This document shows positions 1 through 7,661 of a stretch of DNA of 64,000 nucleotides, one piece after another. This DNA comes from an uncultured Muribaculaceae bacterium (GTDB taxonomy: Bacteria > Bacteroidota > Bacteroidia > Bacteroidales > Muribaculaceae). Each line of letters opens with the position of its first letter. The stretch's first letter is position 1. Where the stretch lies: positions 62,001-126,000 of the forward strand of contig CAJUPY010000006.1 of assembly GCA_910588035.1 (NCBI GenBank). The letters are read 5' to 3'. The notes below the pieces were generated by a model. That model did not search any database, had not been told where the DNA came from, and worked only from the letters and a program-made list of their open reading frames with translations. The translations under genes were made by a program, and so were the position numbers.

Positions 1-1616
1 CTATTGTCATCGTATCGCTGATTTGTGCAGCCGGTCTGGTTTTGGGAAAAATCAGAATCGGAGGTGTGGCTCTTGGCGTCACATTCGTATTTTTCGTCGG
101 AATTCTTGCCGGACATTTCGGCATTACAATAGATTCCGACATGTTGCTGTATGCCCAGAACTTCGGACTTGTGTTATTTGTATATGCCCTCGGTTTGCAG
201 GTCGGTCCCGGTTTCTTCAGCTCATTGGCCCATGGGGGAGTGAAACTGAACATGCTCGGACTTTCACTTGCTCTGGTTACGCTTTTTTTAGCCGTAGCAT
301 TGTCATTTGTGACAGATGTTGAACTCCCCGACATGATGGGAATCTTTTGTGGCGCGACAACCAACACTCCTGCGCTCGGCGGTGTTCAGCAAACGCTTGA
401 CCAGCTTGGCATTCCTTCGAGCACTCCTGCTCTGGGATGTGCCGTTACTTATCCGTTGGGTGTGGTTGGGGTGATACTTGCGATTATTGTGATGAGAAAA
501 TTTTTCATCAAGACACATGAGATCTCTGATGCGCCGGTGAACTCAGTGCCCAAACCGCGTATAACTGAGTTTGAGGTGTGTAACCCCGGTATATTTGGAA
601 AATCTATTGAGGAGGTCGCCAAGGCATCAAGCCTTCATTTCGTTATTTCCCGGCTATGGCGCGATGGTGTTGTTACAATCCCGACCTCGTCGACTACGCT
701 TGGTCAGGGAGACCGTCTGCTGGTTGTCAGTTCTCCAGATGACATCAGTCCGTTGATAATGTTGTTTGGTGAGCAGGAGAAAACAAACTGGAATGAGGGA
801 GACATAGACTGGAACGCAGTCGACAGACAGCTGGCCTCACAGAGTTTTATTGTCACGCGACCTAAACTTAACGGAAAAACGCTCGGATCGCTTCGGCTAA
901 GAAATCTCTATGGTGTTAATATAAGCCGCGTTTACCGCAGTGGCTTTCCGTTGCTGGCCACTCCCGACCTGCGTTTGCAGCTTGGAGACCGAATCATAGT
1001 TGTAGGCGAGCAGAAAGCGATTGACAAAATCGAACCTTTGCTGGGCAATGCAGTCAAGGTTCTTGACGAACCGAATCTCTTCGCGGTTTTTATCGGCATA
1101 GTCCTGGGCATCACGCTCGGGGCGATTCCGTTCACTCTTCCAGGGGTCGGAATGCCGGTTTGCCTCGGTCTGGCCGGAGGTCCGATAATCATGGGTATTC
1201 TTGTCGGCACGTTCGGACCGCGTCTGCACATGGTGACTTACACGACTGCGAGTGCCAATCTGATGCTCAGGGCGATAGGGCTGTCGCTTTATCTCGCATG
1301 TCTCGGCCTTGATTCCGGTGCACATTTCTTTGAGACGGTGTTCCGTTCAGAAGGTCTGTTGTGGATCGGTCTGGGTGTGTTGCTCACGATTGTTCCTGTC
1401 TTGATTCTCGGATTGATCGCGGTAAAGGTCATGAAAATAGATTTCGGCACTGCCACCGGCATGTTGTGTGGATCAATGGCAAATCCGATGGCACTCGAGT
1501 ATGCAAACTCATCGCTGCCTGGTGACCGTCCGTCAGTTGCGTACGCCACGGTCTATCCGCTCAGCATGTTCGCCAGAGTGTTGTTGGTTCAGATCGTGAT
1601 CATGGTGTTGATGTAG
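1..1616 (+). CDS. AspT/YidE/YbjL-family putative transporter (5' end cut by window)
   Basis: The frame is open from base 3 at the left edge, so the true start lies outside; the first internal start-like codon (TTG at 42) is not believable because coding continues upstream of it. Two hydrophobic helix bundles (about the first 150 and last 180 residues) flank a soluble middle with two TrkA-C-like (RCK_C) ligand-binding domains, seen as 'GQGDRLLVVSSPDDI' and 'QLGDRIIVVGEQKAI'. This arrangement is the hallmark of the AspT/YidE/YbjL duplication family of inner-membrane exchangers. Family members run near 550-560 aa, so only a short N-terminal piece should be missing. The substrate (aspartate/alanine in AspT itself) cannot be predicted here. 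No obvious promoter lies between this gene and the next, 67 bp downstream. Confidence 0.85.
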   Translation, partial: IVIVSLICAAGLVLGKIRIGGVALGVTFVFFVGILAGHFGITIDSDMLLYAQNFGLVLFVYALGLQVGPGFFSSLAHGGVKLNMLGLSLALVTLFLAVALSFVTDVELPDMMGIFCGATTNTPALGGVQQTLDQLGIPSSTPALGCAVTYPLGVVGVILAIIVMRKFFIKTHEISDAPVNSVPKPRITEFEVCNPGIFGKSIEEVAKASSLHFVISRLWRDGVVTIPTSSTTLGQGDRLLVVSSPDDISPLIMLFGEQEKTNWNEGDIDWNAVDRQLASQSFIVTRPKLNGKTLGSLRLRNLYGVNISRVYRSGFPLLATPDLRLQLGDRIIVVGEQKAIDKIEPLLGNAVKVLDEPNLFAVFIGIVLGITLGAIPFTLPGVGMPVCLGLAGGPIIMGILVGTFGPRLHMVTYTTASANLMLRAIGLSLYLACLGLDSGAHFFETVFRSEGLLWIGLGVLLTIVPVLILGLIAVKVMKIDFGTATGMLCGSMANPMALEYANSSLPGDRPSVAYATVYPLSMFARVLLVQIVIMVLM

Positions 1617-1683
1617 ACTGAAGTTAACAAATATTATTATATCGGCTCTAAACTATTTAGTCCTGTCATAGTCAAAGAGTATT

Positions 1684-2448
1684 ATGCAAAAAATGAAATA
1701 CATACTTCTGCCCATTCTTGCTATTTTCTCGACTATAGCTGCAAACGGGGCATTTCCCGGCGACGAGACTCTGCGTTACGACGTGATGTTCAAGTGGGGA
1801 CTTATAAATAAAAAAGCAGGGGAGGTCACTATCGAGACTGAAAATAAGGCTGACGGCACTTTCACATCGATGCTCATCGGTAAATCAGCCAAGTGGGCCG
1901 ATAGATTTTACTCTGTGAGAGATACCTTGACCGGTTCTATCGTGACCGACGGACTCGTGCCACTCTCTTATCAGAAAATATCACATGAGGGTGGAGAGTT
2001 CAAACGAGACATAATCACCTATGAGCGGACCGGCAATCTTGTCAATGCTACATGTGACAGATATCATCAGAAGAAAAAAGACAAGCCTGTCATTCACTCT
2101 CAGAAACTGCTGACTGCCGAAGGCTATACGATAGACATGTTGAGTGCGTTTTATTACATGCGTTGTCTCGATTTCAAGTCAATGGTCGCAGGAGAGTCTA
2201 AAACAATGAACATTTTCTCAGGAAAACGCAAGGAGATTCTGACCATTACTTATCGTGGGCGCGAAATGGTTGACAATGCAGGCACCGATAGCGAGTGCTA
2301 TAAAATCTCGTTCACATTCACATCTGACGGTGTCAAGAAAACCAGCGATGATCTTTACGCCTGGATTTCGACATGTGAGAAGCGCATTCCGATCAAGTTG
2401 CAGGGAAAGTTGCCGGTCGGAACAATAAAATGTTTCTATGTGCCATGA
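1684..2448 (+). CDS. DUF3108 domain-containing exported protein
   Basis: 254 aa. The N-terminus (KYILLPILAIFSTIAANG) is a cleavable signal peptide, so the protein is probably periplasmic. The body matches the DUF3108 pattern: 'LRYDVMFKWGLINKKAGEVTI' near residues 30-50, then a beta-rich lipid-binding-like fold with 'WADRFYSVRDTLTGSI' and a C-terminal 'RIPIKLQGKLPVGTIKCFY'. DUF3108 proteins are of unknown function and are common in Bacteroidetes and Proteobacteria. ATG at 1684 is chosen; a second in-frame ATG at 1693 would also keep the signal peptide. It may be co-transcribed with the upstream transporter, as I see no separate promoter in the 67-bp gap. Confidence 0.85.
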   Translation: MQKMKYILLPILAIFSTIAANGAFPGDETLRYDVMFKWGLINKKAGEVTIETENKADGTFTSMLIGKSAKWADRFYSVRDTLTGSIVTDGLVPLSYQKISHEGGEFKRDIITYERTGNLVNATCDRYHQKKKDKPVIHSQKLLTAEGYTIDMLSAFYYMRCLDFKSMVAGESKTMNIFSGKRKEILTITYRGREMVDNAGTDSECYKISFTFTSDGVKKTSDDLYAWISTCEKRIPIKLQGKLPVGTIKCFYVP

Positions 2449-2555
2449 TTTTTTATGTTGGTCAGAAACCGCATAAATAAACGCTTTGAGATGTTTGGTC
2501 TCAAAAAATGAAATATTTTCTTTTGCAAAGTCTTTTAAAATTTCAAATTACTTTT

Positions 2556-2563
2556 TATCTTTG
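2556..2563 (+). promoter_or_regulatory. Putative promoter -7 box (TATCTTTG) of the orphan unit
   Basis: TATCTTTG fits the Bacteroides sigma-ABfr -7 consensus TAnnTTTG exactly. The -33 region is only AT-rich, with no clear TTTG at the expected 19-21 bp spacing. No coding gene begins soon after it. Confidence 0.45.
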
Positions 2564-3000
2564 CAACAGATTTGAAACGATGTCAGTCTCAAATCAGAGG
2601 CAGATATCGTTTATTTTTTATAGGATCTTAAAAACTTATTTACTGACAGTTTAACCTCTCGACTCTCTCCGACACCCCGAAACAACATTATAATTCAACG
2701 TTCTGATGTGACATACGTCGTGGAGTCTTTCTTTATTGAATGTCTTTGGCGGCATTGTTACGTTGGAACAAAAAATAGAATTGGTATTGGATTATTACCT
2801 TAAGGATAGCATCTTTCACGTTAACGCCCTGTTTCGTGTAACTGCCTCGATTTTGTCTGCACCGCGGCTGCAATCGCCATTGTTTGTGTTTCGCTCTGCG
2901 GAGATCGCGTTGCGGAGTCGATTGCGGTCTGTGGACAACGGTGCGCAGTTGAAAAGAAAAAACCTTTATTTAAAGGCTGCTTACCTAATCTAATACCTTT

Positions 3001-3040
3001 GGCGGGTGTCGGTTATGACGCATTTCCACACCCGCCTTTC
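3001..3040 (+). terminator. Hairpin terminator
   Basis: Perfect 9-bp arms GGCGGGTGT (3001-3009) and ACACCCGCC (3028-3036) are followed by TTT. It would end a plus-strand transcript begun at the 2556 promoter. Confidence 0.6.
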
Positions 3041-3069
3041 ATAGAAACCAAAATTTGCTTTATAAACTC

Positions 3070-3114
3070 AGTCCCCGCAAGATTACTTCAAATCTTGCGG
3101 GGACTATAATTTTT
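3070..3114 (+). terminator. Strong hairpin terminator, possibly bidirectional
   Basis: Perfect 15-bp arms (3070-3084 and 3091-3105, core GTCCCCGCAAGATT) with a 6-nt loop are followed by ATAATTTTT on the plus strand. It lies 20 bp beyond the stop of the minus-strand VOC gene, so it may also end that transcript. Confidence 0.7.
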
Positions 3115-3133
3115 GAGGAATGACAAAATTCGG

Positions 3134-3526
3134 TCAGAGTTTCTGACAGAACTCGATCTTCTCGTTGTTGGGACCTTTCACTGTGAAAAATTTCACTCCG
3201 TTTTCCCAAAATGGAAGTGACATGACTTTGTCGTCGATCATTTCAATTGACGTTGTCCGGATGTACTCAAATACCTTTTCAATATCGTTGACATCAAGAG
3301 CTACGTGGTCGATCGAACCGGTCTTCATGGTCGCCCGGTGGTTTTCGTAAATTTCCATTACGAGATTGCCGAGTTGCATGAATGCCACCTTTTCGTCTGC
3401 AGCTTCGTTGACGGTCTGGTAGATGACCTCGAAGCCGATTGTCTCATAGAATTTTATTGATTTGTCGAGATTGTCGGTCGGAATGCCTACATGCTGAACT
3501 CCGTTGATCAGTTCTTTGATATTCAT
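3134..3526 (-). CDS. VOC-superfamily (glyoxalase/bleomycin-resistance fold) protein
   Basis: 130 aa, the usual length for a single-subunit VOC protein. The first beta-alpha-beta-beta-beta unit opens with 'VQHVGIPTDNLDKSIKFYE' and the second with 'IDHVALDVNDIEKVFEYI'. The metal-ligand pattern fits lactoylglutathione-lyase-like members: H in 'HVGIP', E in 'LVMEIYE', H in 'IDHVAL' and E in 'NEKIEFCQ'. The substrate cannot be told from sequence. It follows the ROK kinase gene by 26 bp on the same strand, so the two are probably one operon, which suggests a role near sugar-phosphate metabolism or methylglyoxal removal (inference). Confidence 0.85.
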   Translation of the reverse strand: MNIKELINGVQHVGIPTDNLDKSIKFYETIGFEVIYQTVNEAADEKVAFMQLGNLVMEIYENHRATMKTGSIDHVALDVNDIEKVFEYIRTTSIEMIDDKVMSLPFWENGVKFFTVKGPNNEKIEFCQKL

Positions 3527-3552
3527 TGTTTGAGAGAGTTTTGAAATTCAGT

Positions 3553-4560
3553 TCAGTTTACAGCAGATGCAGAAGCCGGAGGAACTATTGTCATTTCGGC
3601 AGTCTTGGCTTCCCACCCCAGTGCCGATGCACCGAGAACGGCAGCGTCAGCCTCCTTGAGTTCTGACAACAGAATCTTTACTTTACCCTTCCAGATCGGC
3701 AGCATATTTTTCTCCATTGAATTGCGCAGTGGTTTCATCAATAAATCACCGCTCTTGGCAAGTCCACCGAAAAGAATGAATGCTTCGGGAGCGGAAAATG
3801 TGGTGAAATCGGCAAGTGCCTGTCCGAGAATGTCGCCTGTATAGTCAAAAACGTCTTTTGCAAGTTTGTCACCTGCGGTGGCGGCGTCATACACATCTTT
3901 CGATGTAATCTCGTCGACCGGAATGTTACGCAGCAATGACGGTTCGTTTCTGATTTCCAGAAATTCGCGTGCCGTTCTGGCAACACCCGTAGCGGAGCAA
4001 TAGGCCTCGAGGCAGCCTGTGCGTCCGCAGCCGCAGAGACGGCCGTTGTTGCGTTTCATGATGACGTGTCCGAGCTCACCGGCAAATCCGTCGTGACCGT
4101 AGACGAGATTGCCATTGATGACGATTCCGCTTCCGACACCAGTTCCGAGAGTGATCATGATGAAGTCTCTGATTCCGCGGGCGGCACCATAGGTCATCTC
4201 GCCTATGGCTGCGGCGTTGGCGTCGTTGGTGATCGCTACCGGAATTCCGAATTTCTCGCTGACAAGTTGCGCCAGAGGAATAGGGGTGGGCCAGGGCAGG
4301 TTCACGCCGTCGACAATTGTGCCGGTGAAATAGTTGGCGTTTGGTGCGCCGATGCCGATGCCGTGAATTTTGTCGACAGCATTATTTTCTGTGATCAGCT
4401 TGGTGAGTTCTGTATGGAGCTCGTCGATATAGTCGGTGATGTTGTTGTGTTTGGCTGTTTTGATTGAGGAACTGGCAATCACGACGCCGCGTGCGTCAAC
4501 TATGCCGAACACTGTGTTGGTTCCGCCGATGTCGATTCCGACAACAAATGGTTTGCTCAT
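3553..4560 (-). CDS. ROK-family sugar kinase (glucokinase-like)
   Basis: 335 aa. Residues 8-15 'GIDIGGTNT' form the phosphate-binding DxGGT motif. 'GVNLPWPTP' and 'TNDANAAAIGE' (catalytic Asp within the latter) are typical of ROK glucokinases, and 'LGTGVGSGIV' is the second phosphate motif. The ROK zinc signature is complete in 'CGCGRTGCLEAY'. There is no N-terminal helix-turn-helix, so it is an enzyme and not a NagC-type repressor. It should phosphorylate glucose or a related hexose in the cytosol. It is transcribed from its own Bacteroides-type promoter together with the downstream VOC gene and is divergent from the GH13 gene. Confidence 0.88.
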   Translation of the reverse strand: MSKPFVVGIDIGGTNTVFGIVDARGVVIASSSIKTAKHNNITDYIDELHTELTKLITENNAVDKIHGIGIGAPNANYFTGTIVDGVNLPWPTPIPLAQLVSEKFGIPVAITNDANAAAIGEMTYGAARGIRDFIMITLGTGVGSGIVINGNLVYGHDGFAGELGHVIMKRNNGRLCGCGRTGCLEAYCSATGVARTAREFLEIRNEPSLLRNIPVDEITSKDVYDAATAGDKLAKDVFDYTGDILGQALADFTTFSAPEAFILFGGLAKSGDLLMKPLRNSMEKNMLPIWKGKVKILLSELKEADAAVLGASALGWEAKTAEMTIVPPASASAVN

Positions 4561-4597
4561 GATTATTTATTTTAAAAGTAAGAATTCTTTATGACAG

Positions 4598-4605
4598 CAA
4601 AGTTA
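4598..4605 (-). promoter_or_regulatory. -7 box of the ROK kinase promoter
   Basis: The minus strand reads TAACTTTG, a full match to TAnnTTTG, 37 bp upstream of the ROK ATG. Confidence 0.6.
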
Positions 4606-4719
4606 AACAATTTTGTAATGAATTGGTGTTTTTAATTCTCTTTTATTGTTAAAATACAGAACATATGATTAAAAAAGTCGCTTGAACCAGATAGAGTTGC
4701 AAATCAGATTATAATTTCA

Positions 4720-4727
4720 TATCTTCG
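4720..4727 (+). promoter_or_regulatory. -7 box of the GH13 gene promoter
   Basis: TATCTTCG is one mismatch from TAnnTTTG, with TTGC at 4697-4700 about 20 bp upstream as a -33 element. The chosen GH13 ATG is at 4779. Confidence 0.5.
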
Positions 4728-4778
4728 CGGAGTCATACTTAATATACACAATTGTTTTTCACATCACCAATCACCAAA

Positions 4779-7505
4779 ATGAAAAAACTGATTTTGTTTT
4801 TAGCAGTCATGGTGGCTGCATTCACCTCTGCATTGTCGCAGATTGTCACTACCGCCCCCGCCTTGTTGCAGGAGTCAAGCAAAAATGTGACATTGACGTT
4901 TCATGCCGATCGTTCAGGCGTTCCGGGTCTGACAGGTCTGTCGTCGTCAACACCGCTTTATTGCCACATAGGAGTGTTGACCAACAAGAGCAACGGTTCA
5001 TGGGATCACGTTGTCACAGACTGGAATACAAGCAACGATGCAAACCGGTTGACGTATGTAGCTCCTGATACCTATTCGTTCACAATCGGAGACATCCGTT
5101 CATTTTTTAAATTGACCGATGAATCAGAGAAAGTGACTAAAATCGCTTTCATCGTCCGTACGGCAACCCCATCGGCGAGCGTGGCGCAGACCGAAGACAT
5201 TTTCATCGACGTTCTTGAGCCCGGATTCCGCATCTCGCTTATGTCAGATGCTCGTTCAAGCGTGATTTCAGAACCCACCGACATCACTTTCACGGTTAAT
5301 TCCACCGATGCCGCAAACTTGTCGCTGAGCGTAGACGGAAAGACTGTCGCCTCGCTTGCAGACGCGATGCAGCTGACTGCAACCCATAGGTTCACAGACA
5401 AAGGTTTCTATGAAGTAAAGGCAACGGCCACGAATGGGGGAAATACATTGACTGAGACATTGACTGTAGCATATCCGTCGCCGTCGGAACAAAAAAACTA
5501 TCCCGGAGGCATTCCTCGACAGGGTGCGGTAAAAAATAACGACGGCACGGTTACATTCTGTCTCGCTGCTCCGATGAAATCGAGCGTGATTCTCGTTCCG
5601 TCGTGGAACGATTATCAGGTCCTTGACCACAATGTGATGAACTATCAAGATTATAATGGAAATCGTTATTTCTTGACCACAGTCTCGGGTCTTGACAATT
5701 CAACCTGGTATCCTTATTACTATCTTGTTGACGGTACACTCAGGGTCGGCGATCCCTATGCCAACCTTGTGCTTGACGGATATAGCGACAAATGGTTGCC
5801 GGGAGATGTTTTCGCCGACCGTCCGGCTTATCCCTACGACAAGTTCAACGATGTTCAGCTGGCAGTCTACCGCGGAGACATGAACGATTACAAGTTCAGC
5901 GAGTTCAAGATTCCGAATCATAAAAATCTCATAATCTATGAGATGTTGTTCCGCGATTTCACCGGCACAGACAAAACCGCCGACGGAACCATCAGGGCGG
6001 CAATTGAGAAGATTCCCTATCTGCGCTCACTCGGGGTCAATTGTGTGGAACTTATGCCTGTCATGGAATTCAACGGAAACAATTCGTGGGGCTACAACAC
6101 AAACTTCTACATGGCTCTTGACAAGGCGTATGGTTCGCCAAACGATCTTCGCGATTTCGTCGAACTTTGTCATCAGTCGGGTATCGCCGTAATTCTCGAC
6201 ATTGTATTCAATCAGAGTGACGGTCTGCACCCCTGGTATCAGATGTATCCGATTTCAGAAAATCCGTTCTATAACGCGACCGCTCCCCACGACTACAGTG
6301 TCTTGAACGACTGGAATCAGTCAAATGAACTTGTCAAGAGTCAATGGGACGATGCTTTACGCTATTGGATGACGGCATATAATGTCGACGGTTTCCGTTT
6401 CGATCTTGTGAAGGGTCTGGGAGACAATGACAGCTATGGTTCGGGAACCGAGGCCTACAACGCCTCGAGGGTTGCCAACATGAAACGCTATCATCAGGTG
6501 ATCAGATCGGTGAAACCCGATGGCATTCACATCAATGAAAATCTTGCCGGCACCCGTGAGGAAAATGAAATGGCGGCCGACGGACAGTTGAACTGGTCAA
6601 ACGTCAATGGCGATGCCGCTTCGTTCGCACGTGCCGCAGCGACGTCAAACCTCATGGACGGTTTCTATGCATCAAACTGGGGACGCACCGATTTCTCGAC
6701 AGTAAGCTATGCCGAGAGTCACGATGAGGAACGCATATCTTATGTAGCTACACAACAGGCTGCATTACGCGCTCAGATTCCGATGCGCATGCGTCGTCTC
6801 GGATCGGTGGCTGCTACCATGCTTATGACACCGGGTCCGAAAATGATATGGCAATTCGGTGAACTTGGAGCCGATGAGACAACCAAAACCGGAGGAAATA
6901 ACAACACCGACCCGAAGATTGTCTGCTGGCCAATGCTTGACGATCAATATCGCAAGGCTTTGCACGACAACTACAGCGAACTGTGTGGCATCCGCCGCTC
7001 TAATCCGGCGATATTTGAATCGGAGACGACAACGTATAGCCGAACCGGTTTCACCACGTCTCTCTCTTCAGTCAGGACAATAAGATTGGTCAATGGCAAT
7101 GACGAGATTGTTGTTCTGATCAATCCGTCGCTTGCCGGACAGGCAAAGACTGTTTCTTCGTCGGTAAGTGCTATAACTGCGTCGAATGTGAAAATACTCT
7201 CCAAATCTGAGGGTGTCAGCGATGCCGCGATGCCTTCAGTCTCCAACGGATCAGTCTCATTTGCCGTTCCCTCTAACTCATATGTCGTTTTGGGCTCCGG
7301 TTCGGTAGCCGGAATCGACAATATCTCAGGAGACGAAACGCCGGCTAAAGTCTATGGCGGCATCGGAGAGATCGTGATAGCCGGTGACTACGACATGGTC
7401 AGTGTCCATGACATCTCCGGCATGGCTATCGACACACTCAATGTTCCGGCCGGAATCTACATTGTCAATGTCGACGGTAACGTGACAAAAGTAGTGGTCA
7501 GGTGA
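4779..7505 (+). CDS. Exported GH13 alpha-amylase-family enzyme with a T9SS-like C-terminal tail
   Basis: 908 aa from ATG 4779; a TTG 27 bp upstream is in frame, but the ATG starts directly on the signal peptide (MKKLILFLAVMVAAFTSALS). Two beta-sandwich regions (about residues 25-230 and an E-set/CBM48-like one at 240-340) precede the catalytic barrel. GH13 motifs are 'DIVFNQ' (region I, with Gln where His is usual), 'DGFRFDLVKG' (nucleophile Asp near 541), 'INENLAG' (acid Glu near 587) and 'ESHDEERI' (Asp near 649). The last 60 residues ('VSVHDISGMAIDTLNVPAGIYIVNVDG') resemble a type A Por-secretion sorting domain, implying T9SS export or surface anchoring. The target is probably starch, glycogen or a related alpha-glucan. 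Confidence 0.85.
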   Translation: MKKLILFLAVMVAAFTSALSQIVTTAPALLQESSKNVTLTFHADRSGVPGLTGLSSSTPLYCHIGVLTNKSNGSWDHVVTDWNTSNDANRLTYVAPDTYSFTIGDIRSFFKLTDESEKVTKIAFIVRTATPSASVAQTEDIFIDVLEPGFRISLMSDARSSVISEPTDITFTVNSTDAANLSLSVDGKTVASLADAMQLTATHRFTDKGFYEVKATATNGGNTLTETLTVAYPSPSEQKNYPGGIPRQGAVKNNDGTVTFCLAAPMKSSVILVPSWNDYQVLDHNVMNYQDYNGNRYFLTTVSGLDNSTWYPYYYLVDGTLRVGDPYANLVLDGYSDKWLPGDVFADRPAYPYDKFNDVQLAVYRGDMNDYKFSEFKIPNHKNLIIYEMLFRDFTGTDKTADGTIRAAIEKIPYLRSLGVNCVELMPVMEFNGNNSWGYNTNFYMALDKAYGSPNDLRDFVELCHQSGIAVILDIVFNQSDGLHPWYQMYPISENPFYNATAPHDYSVLNDWNQSNELVKSQWDDALRYWMTAYNVDGFRFDLVKGLGDNDSYGSGTEAYNASRVANMKRYHQVIRSVKPDGIHINENLAGTREENEMAADGQLNWSNVNGDAASFARAAATSNLMDGFYASNWGRTDFSTVSYAESHDEERISYVATQQAALRAQIPMRMRRLGSVAATMLMTPGPKMIWQFGELGADETTKTGGNNNTDPKIVCWPMLDDQYRKALHDNYSELCGIRRSNPAIFESETTTYSRTGFTTSLSSVRTIRLVNGNDEIVVLINPSLAGQAKTVSSSVSAITASNVKILSKSEGVSDAAMPSVSNGSVSFAVPSNSYVVLGSGSVAGIDNISGDETPAKVYGGIGEIVIAGDYDMVSVHDISGMAIDTLNVPAGIYIVNVDGNVTKVVVR

Positions 7506-7551
7506 TCGCTGCCGTTGAAACTGCGATAACTGTTTAAACAAGACCTTAAAA

Positions 7552-7602
7552 AAATAAATCGGAGGCTGGAAACATTTGATTTCCAATTTCCGATTTATTT
7601 TG
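7552..7602 (+). terminator. Hairpin terminator after the GH13 gene
   Basis: Arms AAATAAATCGGA (7552-7563) and TCCGATTTATTT (7589-7600) are perfect, with a smaller GGAAA/TTTCC pairing inside the loop. The T-rich distal arm and TTGTT tail follow. It lies 46 bp after the GH13 stop and overlaps the -33 region of the next promoter. Confidence 0.55.
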
Positions 7603-7622
7603 TTAAAACAATTTATAATCAG

Positions 7623-7630
7623 TATATTTG
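7623..7630 (+). promoter_or_regulatory. -7 box of the C10 protease promoter
   Basis: TATATTTG matches TAnnTTTG, and TTTTG at 7598-7602 sits 20 bp upstream as the -33 box. The ATG is 32 bp downstream at 7662. Confidence 0.65.
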
Positions 7631-7661
7631 CGCAATAAACAATATAAAATTCAAACATACT

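Larger units (their letters stand above)
2449..3133. other. Long intergenic stretch with an orphan transcription unit
   Basis: This 685-bp gap has no gene I can support. It contains, in order, a small hairpin near 2485-2505, a Bacteroides-type -7 box at 2556-2563, an imperfect hairpin with arms around 2576-2583 and 2613-2621 followed by an AT-rich T run, an 85-codon open frame from a TTG at 2736 to 2993 with no recognisable homology, and two strong hairpins at 3001-3036 and 3070-3105. The arrangement promoter, then body, then terminator suggests a plus-strand transcript of about 440 nt: either an unknown RNA or a small or decayed gene. I did not recognise tmRNA, RNase P RNA, 6S RNA, SRP RNA or a tRNA in it. 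Confidence 0.5.

Noticed and set aside
2485..2505. Small hairpin after the DUF3108 gene as terminator
   Set aside because: The arms are 7 bp and the run that follows on the plus strand is A-rich, not T-rich.
2736..2993. 85-codon open frame from a TTG in the long gap
   Set aside because: There is no ATG, no recognisable homology and no convincing leader; its first part vaguely recalls RimP but the rest does not. It is reported only as part of the unexplained region.
2994..3001. TACCTTTG promoter-like box
   Set aside because: It runs directly into a terminator hairpin and has no gene behind it, so it is probably coincidental.
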